NCBI RefSeq assembly: GCF_003966915.1
Contig: NZ_AP018150.1
Span: 806,001-870,000, forward strand
Direction of reading: 5' to 3'
From: Mycoavidus cysteinexigens
Lineage (GTDB): Bacteria; Pseudomonadota; Gammaproteobacteria; Burkholderiales; Burkholderiaceae
Length of the DNA: 64,000 nucleotides
Shown: positions 26,211 to 34,502 of the stretch, piece by piece
How positions within the stretch are numbered: position 1 is the first letter of the stretch
How the letters are laid out: each line of letters begins with the position of its first letter
Made by a program: the position numbers and the translations under genes
The notes under the pieces: generated by a model
Database searches by the model: none
What the model was told of the DNA's origin: nothing
The model's input: only the letters and a program-made list of their open reading frames with translations

Positions 26211-26630
26211 TGGCCCTGCCCCAAAATTTCGATGCCTTTAAAAGTAGAAAAAGCGGCCCAATTTTGATATTGATCAGGAGATGGTGCGGTGAAGAAATCG
26301 AGATATACGGAAGAGCAAATAGCGTTTGGTCTAAAACAGGCAGAAGTAGGGATATCGGTTGATGAAGTATGCTGAGAGATGGGGATATCACAAGCGGCAT
26401 TCTATATCTGGCGCAAAAAATATGGAGGGTTAGGCCCTTCGGAATTACGCTGCCTGAAGCAATCAGAGGAGGAGAATAGTAAGCTCAAACGCTTAGTGGC
26501 TGACCTATCGCTAGATAAGGCTATGCTACAGGACGTACTCTCAAAAAGGAGCCTGTCAGATATTTTAGGCAAGCCATCACAGCATCAAAAATCAGTCTTG
26601 CAAAAAACGGGGGGACCATAGATTGTGTAT
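26211..26630 (+). pseudogene. IS3-family OrfA remnant with internal stop
   Basis: A GTG start at 26289 opens KKSRYTEEQIAFGLKQAEVG, the N-terminal helix-turn-helix of IS3-type (IS407-like) OrfA. The reading frame hits TGA at codon 29 (VDEVC-stop-EMGIS), where relatives have an arginine codon, then continues with ISQAAFYIWRKKYGGLGPSE and the leucine-zipper part LKRLVADLSLDKAML until 26621. OrfB is absent; after 26630 the sequence switches to the repeated fragment before the NACHT gene. The likely left end is near 26211. The remnant cannot make a transposase. The 215 bases between the previous gene and this remnant show no recognisable feature. Confidence 0.8.
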
Positions 26631-26639
26631 GCTGTAGCA

Positions 26640-26860
26640 GCCGATAAAACGCTTTTAATCCAAGCGCCTGGCAGACGCTGGCGTTAAAAGCGTTGACTTC
26701 GGCAATCTCAGCAAGCTAAATGCTGGCGGGTCTTCGGTTAAACTCGGTAGGAGATCCGGTGGGCTCGTTGGCAAATGCTGCGTTGTAGAGGGGTACGCAG
26801 CCAACGTTAACGCCAAAATTGTCAGTATCTTTTCAAAGTTTCTGATATTGCCCATGCTGT
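26640..26860 (-). pseudogene. Decayed copy 2 of the repeated gene fragment
   Basis: Homologous to 2140-2290 (same orientation) and to 32193-32420 (opposite orientation, best preserved). Read on the minus strand it holds pieces corresponding to the frame at 32193, but with stops and shifts. As with copy 1 it lies immediately before the conserved leader of a NACHT-WD40 gene. Confidence 0.55.
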
Positions 26861-26869
26861 CGTAATCTG

Positions 26870-26967
26870 GGGTAGATAGGCTTTATTTAGTGAAAGCTGA
26901 ATTTTTATCCGACAGCGAATCATTCAGATATAGGTTAAATACTAATTATTAAAAAGGGGTAGCCAGC
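26870..26967 (+). promoter_or_regulatory. Conserved leader/promoter of NACHT-WD40 gene 2
   Basis: Nearly identical to 2291-2390, including TTAGTGAAAGCTGAATTTTT, CATTCAGATATAGGTTAAAT and the Shine-Dalgarno AAGGGG 8 bases before ATG. Only a handful of bases differ between the two leaders. Confidence 0.6.
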
Positions 26968-29900
26968 ATGTCGCCGATTAATCCAAGCCAAACTCAACCT
27001 CCTTTATCTTCGTATTTTTCTCAATTCTCCTTGGCCTTTGTTAATGCGACACGAACCTATTCAACGGATAGGGTTGATGAGACAGCAGGGTCCGTCATGC
27101 AAGTTAACTATGGCTTGATAAATATCCCAACCGTTGGTTCGCATAATGAAATCAACGTGCATTATCACTCGACGGTTTCAGATGCTCAATTATTACGAGA
27201 AATTCTGAGGCCAGTGCAAAGCGTGGCTATCCAATCTAATAATGCACCGCTAGCTATTCTAGGTATTGAGGGATTGCAGAGAAAATATTTAGAAAGCTTA
27301 GAAAAAGATAGAGAAATTAAAGATGCGTTGGCGATGTATGTCGCGCCGGAGTGTACTTCAATAACGAATCTACAAAAGCGCTTTAGCCTAGAAGAGAAGG
27401 TGAGAGATTTCTTAGCTTCAAAAGAAAAGAAAGTGCTGCTTTTGTTAGGTGTAGCGGGTTCTGGAAAATCTACCTTTAATCGATATTTGGCGAGAAGCTT
27501 ATGGGAAGCCTATGATAAAGAAGCTAATAAATCTGACCAGACACCGATCCCACTGTTTATTTCGCTATCGAGTCTGAAAGAGCCGAATAGCAATCTTATT
27601 TCAGAGTATCTAAAAAAAGAAGGATTTACAGAGAAGGAGATAATTGATTTAAAAGCGAAGCATCGCTTCATTTTTGTTTTAGATGGTTACGACGAAATTG
27701 AAGACCGAACCCGCCTCTTCTATATAGAAAATGAACTGGATGAATGGCAAGCCAAAGTCATCGTTACCAGTCGGCCAGAGTATTTAGGAGATCGATATGA
27801 GCGCCAGTTCCATCCGAAAAATCAGGCGTACTTACTTCAAACATACCAGCTTGCGCCTTTCTCAGATTTGACGATTGAAGAATATATAAACAAATATAAA
27901 AGCACATACCCAGAGTTAGAAAAAAGTGTCGCGGAGCATGGAGGAATTCTAGAGCGTACAGAAGTCAAAGAGTTGATACGCAATCCTTTTTTACTCAAAT
28001 TGTCCTTGAGCGAATTGCCAGCTTTGGCCGAAAAATACAAGGATAGCAGTCAACGTATTACTCGGCTTGCATTATATGAGCAGTTTGTAGAGAGCTGGTT
28101 TGCGCGTTCGCAGGATCGTTTGAGTGTTATTCGCTTAACTGAAGAAGAACAGAAGGCATTTTATTTTTTAAATAAGGATTTTACTAAGCATGGCACAAAA
28201 TTCAGCAAAGATTTGGCAATAGAGATGTATCAGGCTGGATTGGTACGTGTGACCTATTCACAACAGCTTTCCTATGACGAATCTAATGCGGCACCGCAAG
28301 ATTGGCGAGATAAGTTTTTAAGTGAAAGTAATGAAAAGATTAAATTATTACGTTTTAATTCCCCGTTGATTTGTCGAGACGATCGATATCAGTTTATCCA
28401 TAAGTCGATACAGGATTATCTGGTAGCGCGGGTGCTATGGGAAGAGCTCGGCGCTTATGACAAAATTGAGCATTCTTCGTGGCTCAATACATTAAATATT
28501 GTGAAAGATCCAGCGGTATTGCAGTTTTTAGCGGATCGGGCGCAGCAACAGTCAAATTTAGAAATTCAACTTTTAAGCGTGGTTGAACAATCTAAAGGAG
28601 AAGAAGGAGCTCAGTTTGAGAGAGGAGCGGCGAATGCAATAACCATATTAGTGAAAGCTGGTGTGCAGTTGATTAACAAGGATTTTAATGGGATACGCGT
28701 GCATGGCGCAGATTTAAGTTATGGGGTGTTTGACCATACACAATTTAAAGATGCCGATTTAAGTGAGGTGAATGGGACCGGAGCCTGGCTGAGAAGGGTG
28801 AATTTGAATGGAGCGAATTTGGTAGGACTGGTACTCGGAGAAAGGCCGACTTTGGAAATGGCAGGTCCGGTTAATGCGTGTTGTTATTCGCCGGATGGTC
28901 GGTGGTTTGCTGCGGTGGATGGCAGTGATATTCAGCTTTATGAGACCGAGACTTTACAATGGGTGCACACGTATAAGGGACATGTGGGCTATGTGACGCG
29001 TATTGCGTTTTCTCCTGATGGTAAGTGGCTAGCATCTGGTTCATCCGGTTCTAATAATACGGCATCCATATTTTATCCAGGTTATGAGAAGTGGCTGGAG
29101 TTTGCTAATTCTAATAACACAGTGAATCTGTGGTCAGTTACGGGCGAGCGAGGCCTTGTGCACACGTATGCCGGGCATGAGAAAGGAGTGAATAGTGTAG
29201 CGTTCTCGCCTGATGGTCAATGGTTAGCGTCTGGAGGTAATGATGATACGGTGAGGCTGTGGCTTGTATCGGGAGATAGATCTCTCGCCTACACGTATGC
29301 CGGGCATAAGTCTTGGGTGAATAGTGTCGTGTTTTCGCCCGATGGCCGGTGGATCGCGTCTGGTAGTGAAGATCAGACGGTGAATCTGTGGGAAGTGTGC
29401 GGCGCACGAGCGCTCGTGCATACGTACACGTATGCTGGGCTTTGGGAAGCGGTGCGGTGTGTAGCGTTCTCGCCTGATGGCCGATGGCTGGCATATGGCA
29501 ATTGGGACGGCACGGTAAAGCTGTGGGAGGCGTCTGACACGCGAGCGCTCGTGCACACGTATGCTCAGGATGAATATGGATCAGTGAGTTGTATCGCGTT
29601 TTCGCCTGATGGCCAGTGGATCGCGGCTGGTAATTATAGTAAGAAAATAAAACTGTGGAGCGTATCCGGCGAACGAGCACTCACATATACGTATGCTGGA
29701 CATAAGGATGAGGTGATTAATGTTGTGTTTTCCCCTGACAGCCAGTGGATTGCGTCAGCCAGTAAAGATAATACGGTAAGGTTGTGGAGTGTATTAGGTG
29801 TGCGAGCGTTTCAGTACGGGCATACTGGGCATGCGAGCGGAGCGAATAGTATAGCGCTCTCGCCCGACGGACAATGGTTAGCAGCTGGCGATTTTGATCA

Positions 29901-30936
29901 TACGGTGAAGCTGTGGAACGTATTTGGCACCAAAACACTTATGCACACGTATTATACAAAGCATGAGGGATTTGTGCGCAGTATCGTATTTTCGCCAGAT
30001 AGTCAGTGGATTGCATTTGGCGTTAGTGATACGGTGGAATTGTGGAGCACATCGGGTGCACGAGCGCTTGTGCACACTTATGCTAATGATAGAGGGGATG
30101 TGGATAGTATTGCGTTTTCGCCAGATGGCCAGTGGATCGCGTTTGATGGCGGTTGGTCGGTGGGGTTGTGGGATTCATCCGGCACGCGAGTACTCGAGCG
30201 CTCTTATCACTGTTTGTATTGTGATGTGCATAATATCGCGTTCTCTCCCGATGGTCAGTGGATCGCGGCTGGCATTTATTCTGAAGATGGTGAAATGGTG
30301 AAACTATGGAAAGTATCTGAGCCGCATACTGTGTCACATACGTATACGCATGTCGGGCATATAGGTTCTGTTCAAAGTATTGCGTTTTCCCCCGATAGTC
30401 AATGGATCGCGTTTGGTGATGATAAAACGGTGAAATTGTGGAGCGTGTCCGGCGTGCGAGTTCTCGCGCGTACATATTCAGGGCATAAAGAGGGGATAAA
30501 TAGCGTCGCGTTTTCACCTGGTGGCCAGTGGCTCGCGTCTGGAAGTAGGGATAATACGGTAAGGCTATGGTCTGTCCATACAGGCGATTGCCAAGCGATA
30601 CTGCAAAGCTTTGTTGGATCTGTTAGCACAGTTGCATGGCAGATCTTGGCGGATGGCGCAGTTGTGCTTGCCACAGGAGGGGATGACCAAGCTGTTTGTC
30701 TTTGGCGGGTCCTTAGCAATGATTTAGGAATGATAGGTGAAATCAGGCTAGAGTGGGCTTCAAGGCAGGACAACTTGACTGCGACCGGCGCATTGATCGA
30801 AAATGCCCTCAATTTAAGTCCCCAAAATAAGCTATTGTTGAGGCAGCGTGGTGCAGGGCGGGCTGAAACTGGGGAAAATGCTATATCATTTTTTTTGCAA
30901 AGCCCTGACGAAATATGCACTGAGGAAAAATTGTAG
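26968..30936 (+). CDS. NACHT NTPase with 14-blade WD40 region, second paralogue
   Basis: A 1322-residue STAND protein with the same plan as the protein at 2391. The first eight residues (MSPINPSQ) are identical. The conserved short motif is at 48-67 (YGLINIPTVGSHNE, then VHYH). Walker A GVAGSGKS is at 161-168, Walker B FIFVLDGYDE at about 234-243, and VIVTSRPEYL follows. The helical arm extends to about 560 and a pentapeptide-like part (ADLSYGVFDHTQFKDADLSE) follows. I count 14 WD40 blades from about 630 to 1250, but here they have diverged from each other (for example VNSVAFSPDGQWLASGGNDD and VSCIAFSPDGQWIAAGNYSK), unlike the near-identical blades of the other copy. The gene is AT-richer than its paralogue. 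It is flanked by IS remnants on both sides. Confidence 0.9.
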   Translation: MSPINPSQTQPPLSSYFSQFSLAFVNATRTYSTDRVDETAGSVMQVNYGLINIPTVGSHNEINVHYHSTVSDAQLLREILRPVQSVAIQSNNAPLAILGIEGLQRKYLESLEKDREIKDALAMYVAPECTSITNLQKRFSLEEKVRDFLASKEKKVLLLLGVAGSGKSTFNRYLARSLWEAYDKEANKSDQTPIPLFISLSSLKEPNSNLISEYLKKEGFTEKEIIDLKAKHRFIFVLDGYDEIEDRTRLFYIENELDEWQAKVIVTSRPEYLGDRYERQFHPKNQAYLLQTYQLAPFSDLTIEEYINKYKSTYPELEKSVAEHGGILERTEVKELIRNPFLLKLSLSELPALAEKYKDSSQRITRLALYEQFVESWFARSQDRLSVIRLTEEEQKAFYFLNKDFTKHGTKFSKDLAIEMYQAGLVRVTYSQQLSYDESNAAPQDWRDKFLSESNEKIKLLRFNSPLICRDDRYQFIHKSIQDYLVARVLWEELGAYDKIEHSSWLNTLNIVKDPAVLQFLADRAQQQSNLEIQLLSVVEQSKGEEGAQFERGAANAITILVKAGVQLINKDFNGIRVHGADLSYGVFDHTQFKDADLSEVNGTGAWLRRVNLNGANLVGLVLGERPTLEMAGPVNACCYSPDGRWFAAVDGSDIQLYETETLQWVHTYKGHVGYVTRIAFSPDGKWLASGSSGSNNTASIFYPGYEKWLEFANSNNTVNLWSVTGERGLVHTYAGHEKGVNSVAFSPDGQWLASGGNDDTVRLWLVSGDRSLAYTYAGHKSWVNSVVFSPDGRWIASGSEDQTVNLWEVCGARALVHTYTYAGLWEAVRCVAFSPDGRWLAYGNWDGTVKLWEASDTRALVHTYAQDEYGSVSCIAFSPDGQWIAAGNYSKKIKLWSVSGERALTYTYAGHKDEVINVVFSPDSQWIASASKDNTVRLWSVLGVRAFQYGHTGHASGANSIALSPDGQWLAAGDFDHTVKLWNVFGTKTLMHTYYTKHEGFVRSIVFSPDSQWIAFGVSDTVELWSTSGARALVHTYANDRGDVDSIAFSPDGQWIAFDGGWSVGLWDSSGTRVLERSYHCLYCDVHNIAFSPDGQWIAAGIYSEDGEMVKLWKVSEPHTVSHTYTHVGHIGSVQSIAFSPDSQWIAFGDDKTVKLWSVSGVRVLARTYSGHKEGINSVAFSPGGQWLASGSRDNTVRLWSVHTGDCQAILQSFVGSVSTVAWQILADGAVVLATGGDDQAVCLWRVLSNDLGMIGEIRLEWASRQDNLTATGALIENALNLSPQNKLLLRQRGAGRAETGENAISFFLQSPDEICTEEKL

Positions 30937-30987
30937 AAGAAGTGAGAGAAAGAAGCTAGTAGCCTTATTTGCGAGCTTGCTGTAATT

Positions 30988-32004
30988 TGTGTGATTCATA
31001 GAGATCGTTTCAATTAAAATCGCAGGATGGATAGAGAAATAGCAAAGCGATTACGTTGGGTAAAGTTATACGAAGAAACAGGGCATGCGGGTCTTGTTTG
31101 CCTGAAATGTGGGATATCGAGGCCCACGCTTCGGAAATGGGTAAAACGGTATGCAGCATTAGGCGTAGAGGGTCTACAAGAACAAAGCCGACGGCCTAAA
31201 ACGAACCCATCGAAAAATTTTTTGCCGAGCAAGAAGCACTTATATTGAAGTTACGGCGTGAGCGTGCTTTAGGCCATCGGCGCTTAGCTAGTGAATTGAA
31301 ACGCAATCATGACGTGTCCTATTCAGTAGCCACGATTCACAAAGTTCTTCAAAAAATGAAGTCAAATTGCTAGGTAAACGGAGTATTCGAAAACCATTCA
31401 TTCGTTATAACCGCCCCATTCCTGGTGATCGCATACAAATTGATACCTGCAAAATTGCACCGGGGTTATACCAGTACACCGCGATTGATGACTGCACGCG
31501 CTGGCGGGTATTACGACTATATTCCAGGCGTACAGCAGAAAATTCATTGGCATTTTTGGAATGCATGTTCGAAGAATTTCCATTTGCTTTTCAAAGAATT
31601 CAAACAGATAGAGGGCGTGAATTTTTTGCTTATAAATTTCAAGAACGCCTGATGGAATACGGTATTAAATTTCGCCCCATCAAACCACGCTCTCCCCACC
31701 TAAATGGCAAGGTAGAGCGCTCGCAGAAGACGGATCTTGAAGAGTTTTATCCCACTATCAACTTGAAGGCCGCAGAGATTCATGACCAGTTATCTGAGTG
31801 GCAGCACTATTACAACTGGGAACGGCCTCATGGCTCCCTCCATGGAAAAACGCCCAGCGAACGAGTGACTGAATTATCTTTACAGACTCCATTTTGGGAT
31901 GACGTTGATGCGCTATATGATCCGGCCAAAGAACGCATCCAAGAGCAAAATTACTATGCCGATTTACAGATCAGAAAATTGAAACGATGTCTGTGAATCG
32001 CACA
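30988..32004 (+). mobile_element. IS481-family insertion sequence with 28-bp inverted repeats
   Basis: The left end TGTGTGATTCATAGAGATCG (continuing to 31015) and the reverse complement of the right end (31977-32004) agree in 25 of 28 bases. Both start TGTG and end CAATT. Between them lies one transposase gene, broken by two frameshifts. The element is 1017 bp, a normal size for IS481. I see no clear target-site duplication. Confidence 0.8.
31027..31996 (+). pseudogene. IS481-family transposase, broken by two frameshifts
   Basis: The N-terminal helix-turn-helix is readable (ETGHAGLVCLKCGISRPTLR). A one-base loss in the A/T run near 31215-31223 shifts the frame to the part with LKLRRERALGHRRLASELKR. 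A second loss near 31356-31361 shifts to the catalytic domain. The DDE residues are intact: Asp in RIQIDTCKI, Asp in IQTDRGREF, and Glu in NGKVERSQKTDLEEFY. Joined, the product would be about 320 residues, as usual for the family. Programmed frameshifting is not typical for IS481, so I call it a pseudogene. Confidence 0.82.
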
Positions 32005-32192
32005 CCTGACTTCGACCATACGTGTGTCCAGCGAAGGCTGGCATGTCTCTGTTAGACCGCATTACTCATCATTGCCACATCCTTGAAACTAGCAATCAAT
32101 CTTACCGTTTCAAACATCGAAATATCCCTTCTCATTTAGTCCCTTAACTGGAAACTTTTCGGCGCTGTTTACTGGCAAATTTTGGACGATGT

Positions 32193-32504
32193 TTGACACC
32201 CGTCTATGTTACGCAAGCAGATGTTGCTAATTTTGGCGTTAACGTTGGTTTCGTGCGCCACTACAACGCTGCATTTTCCGGTGAATCTGCCAGACCTGCC
32301 GCTGAGCCTGACCGAGAACCCGCCCGCATTTCGCTTGCTGAGATTGCAGCAATTAATGCCTTCAACGCCAGCGCCTGCTTGCAGTGGCGCGAGCAAGCAC
32401 TTGGACTGAAAACGTTTTATAAACAGTTACAACAAACGCAGCAATTCACGACAATAGAGGATAGGCGCTCTACTTCAGAGAGACCCTACCCGGCTTCTAA
32501 ATAG
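32193..32504 (+). CDS. Hypothetical protein / best-preserved copy of a repeated gene fragment
   Basis: A TTG-started frame of 103 residues, open back to 32148. It reads VNVGFVRHYNAAFSGES, RISLAEIAAINAFNASACLQ and ALGLKTFYKQLQQTQQFT. Decayed copies precede both NACHT-WD40 genes in inverted orientation relative to this one. I do not recognise the family. There is no good Shine-Dalgarno sequence, so it may itself be a remnant; its conserved reading frame across copies argues that the ancestor was coding. The 188 bases before it, after the IS481 end, hold nothing I recognise. Confidence 0.4.
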   Translation: MTPVYVTQADVANFGVNVGFVRHYNAAFSGESARPAAEPDREPARISLAEIAAINAFNASACLQWREQALGLKTFYKQLQQTQQFTTIEDRRSTSERPYPASK

Positions 32505-32516
32505 CTCAATTTTGTC

Positions 32517-32816
32517 TTATTCTTTTCCTTTTCCGACGATTAAATCTTCGCGGCATAAATCATATAGTTGTGTTTTTAAAGAATCAAATTCGTCATTCTC
32601 CTTTTTTAAAGGGTACCCATCTTTATGGAGAATGAGATCATTTAACGACCCCATGCCTCCGTATAATGACAGGATTTCTCGCTTGGTTTCATTAGGAATA
32701 TCGAGAATCTCATAACTGAGTTTTTGGATAGTCTTTTCCCATTCTTTAGCATTACTTAATTTAAGCAATGCTAACATCTCAATTAATATCAGTTTTATGT
32801 CTTCAGCTTGAGTCAT
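32517..32816 (-). CDS. Candidate immunity protein of the orphan polymorphic toxin
   Basis: A 99-residue acidic helical protein with LSLYGGMGSLNDLILHKDG near its C-terminal half, a signature I associate with small proteins encoded after haemagglutinin-type toxins. Its start overlaps the end of the orphan toxin frame by 4 bases, the normal layout of toxin and immunity genes in CDI arrays. Function as inhibitor of the neighbouring toxin is inferred from position. The toxin itself is broken, so the gene may be kept for protection against siblings or be on its way out. Confidence 0.65.
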   Translation of the reverse strand: MTQAEDIKLILIEMLALLKLSNAKEWEKTIQKLSYEILDIPNETKREILSLYGGMGSLNDLILHKDGYPLKKENDEFDSLKTQLYDLCREDLIVGKGKE

Positions 32817-33522
32817 TTTAGCGGCCTCACGTTAAGTATTTGTAAGCCCTCAATCGTCCAAAATTTTGGCATAACAATCTGCTGGCCTCCGCCAACATAA
32901 AAATTTCCTTGTGAACTAATCTCACCTATATAAATTTTGGTTCCAGCCGGTATCTTAACCGTTATTAATGAATCAATAGGCGAAGCATTACCTCCTGGCC
33001 ACTTAGGTAGAATGGCCTTATCGATTCGGCTTTGAATAGCACTATTTGAGATTTGTTGGCTAAAAAAACTCTCCAAATGGCTGACTGGCAACCCCAGTTC
33101 GATAAAGAACAGTGTCTTATGTTAATAAAAATTCAATATATCGACCACCAGAAAAAGTTTCCGCTAATTTATTTGGAAACGGGCCTACCTTGATCGCTGA
33201 GTATTGGCCTAGTACTTTGCCAAGTTCTGTACCTTTTGCCAGATCTTTCAGCTGACTCAAATTCTCTATAGGCTTACGCTCCAAGTGAAGCTCGGCTTTG
33301 CCAAATGTGTCTTCTATCTTTGAGATATTTGCTGGTTGGCTAGCGGTTGCCAGCGGTTTACCATCAGCGACAGAAGAACTACCCACTCTTGCCAAGTGCT
33401 CGAATTTCGCAAGCCCAGAAAGTTTTTCTAGAGATTCTTTACTTAGATAAATTCCAGCTTTACCCAACATCCCAGCTACTTTTACTACACCCACTGCGCC
33501 ATTAGTCTGTTGCAGGGTCCCT
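32813..33522 (-). pseudogene. Orphan CdiA-type C-terminal toxin fragment, broken
   Basis: Two frames on the minus strand belong together. 33494-33117 encodes GVVKVAGMLGKAGIYLSKES through ETFSGGRYIEFLLT, then an in-frame TAA. The continuing sequence would read DTVLYRTGVASQPFGEFF in that frame. A frameshift in the T-run near 33062-33068 leads into SQQISNSAIQSRIDKAILPK, then SPIDSLITVKIPAGTKIYIG and FYVGGGQQIVMPKFWTI. This resembles toxin tips of haemagglutinin/RHS proteins (possibly ADP-ribosyltransferase-like because of the LYRTG and later GG-x-Q-I pattern). At 33505-33522, 18 bases are identical to 36253-36270 inside cdiA, both encoding GTLQQT. So this is a displaced toxin module, now inactive. 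Confidence 0.65.
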
Positions 33523-33697
33523 TTAATGCGGCAGCGGGAGGCGATAGTGCGCCCCAGCTACCACACGCGGATGAGCAGGCGCATAGTACTGGGGTGGTGG
33601 GTTGATGGCGGTACCTTTCAAATCGGGTATTTGTCCGATCAAGTCTCGGCTAGGACAGCTCATTCAAAGCGAAAATCTCCTTGCCCTACAGCCTAAT
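33523..33697 (-). other. Junk between toxin modules
   Basis: About 175 bases between the orphan toxin fragment and the duplicated immunity gene. Parts stay open in the frame of the toxin fragment, so it may be older cdiA sequence, but no recognisable domain or signal is left. Confidence 0.4.
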
Positions 33698-34492
33698 TCA
33701 TTCTTTATAGTTATAGTGCGCTGGCACTTTATAATTCTCCGGGAAAGAGGGCCAAAAACGTTTGTCTGACCAAGCACTTTCTAGCGCGAGTCTAACCGCA
33801 CTCAAGAATTTATGGAGCTGAAAATTTATTAACCTAATTCTCTGAAGGATTGCTCGAACTGCTCGCCAATCCTCTTGTATAGCTGCTTTTTCATATCCAT
33901 CAAAGGCAGCCTGCAAAGCTAACAGTTTCTCATTGAAAATTTGATTAAAGTCACTGTTTAGGTTGATGCCCCATACTAAATGTCCTGTTCGTTTATCCAC
34001 ACGCTCTAATTCCTCATCTTTCACTCCATGATATTTGACTAGATCGATCAGGATTTTTTGAATTATATTTAAATCCACCAGTTCTTTTTGATCGATTTCA
34101 TTTTTTTCTTTATCGAAATATTCGACCGGGATAGTATAACCCTTTCCCAAAGAAGGCCAACTAAAAAATTTATTATTAAGCGCCCTTGTTAAATCGTGTG
34201 AAATAGCATTAAATGGACTGCTGGCCAATAATCCTATTCTTATAGAGACATCCATAAGTCCTGCCTTAGCTGCCAGCACATCTTTTTTTGATAGTGCCTT
34301 GTTATATAGTTCAATAGCATTTTTCATTTTCTCAAAGTCCCTCTTGAAAGATTTATTATAATCAGCTCTCCAATCAATGCGCCACCTCAAATATCCAGTT
34401 CTTTTATGTGAAGCCTTTAGGTCAGAATATTTCAAACCATAAGATTGAAGAAATTCCATTAAACGTGATTTAAATTTATTAAAATCTAACAT
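33698..34492 (-). CDS. Candidate CdiI immunity protein with internal tandem duplication
   Basis: A 264-residue hydrophilic protein made of two related halves of about 125 residues. Half one: LQSYGLKYSDLKASHKRTGY, then WRIDWRADYNKSF, ending WPSLGKGYTIPVEYFDKE. Half two: LVKYHGVKDEELERVDKRTG, then WGINLNSDFNQIF, ending WPSFPENYKVPAHYNYKE. It starts 10 bases after the stop of the CdiA-like toxin gene, the position of the immunity gene in CDI systems. I do not recognise a named family. The duplication could mean one immunity domain for each of two toxin variants or a single two-lobed inhibitor. Confidence 0.7.
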   Translation of the reverse strand: MLDFNKFKSRLMEFLQSYGLKYSDLKASHKRTGYLRWRIDWRADYNKSFKRDFEKMKNAIELYNKALSKKDVLAAKAGLMDVSIRIGLLASSPFNAISHDLTRALNNKFFSWPSLGKGYTIPVEYFDKEKNEIDQKELVDLNIIQKILIDLVKYHGVKDEELERVDKRTGHLVWGINLNSDFNQIFNEKLLALQAAFDGYEKAAIQEDWRAVRAILQRIRLINFQLHKFLSAVRLALESAWSDKRFWPSFPENYKVPAHYNYKE

Positions 34493-34502
34493 TGCTTTCC
34501 CT

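Noticed and set aside
26379-26621. 80-codon frame starting MGISQAAFYIW as an independent gene
   Set aside because: It is the second half of IS3 OrfA, separated from its N-terminus by a premature TGA.
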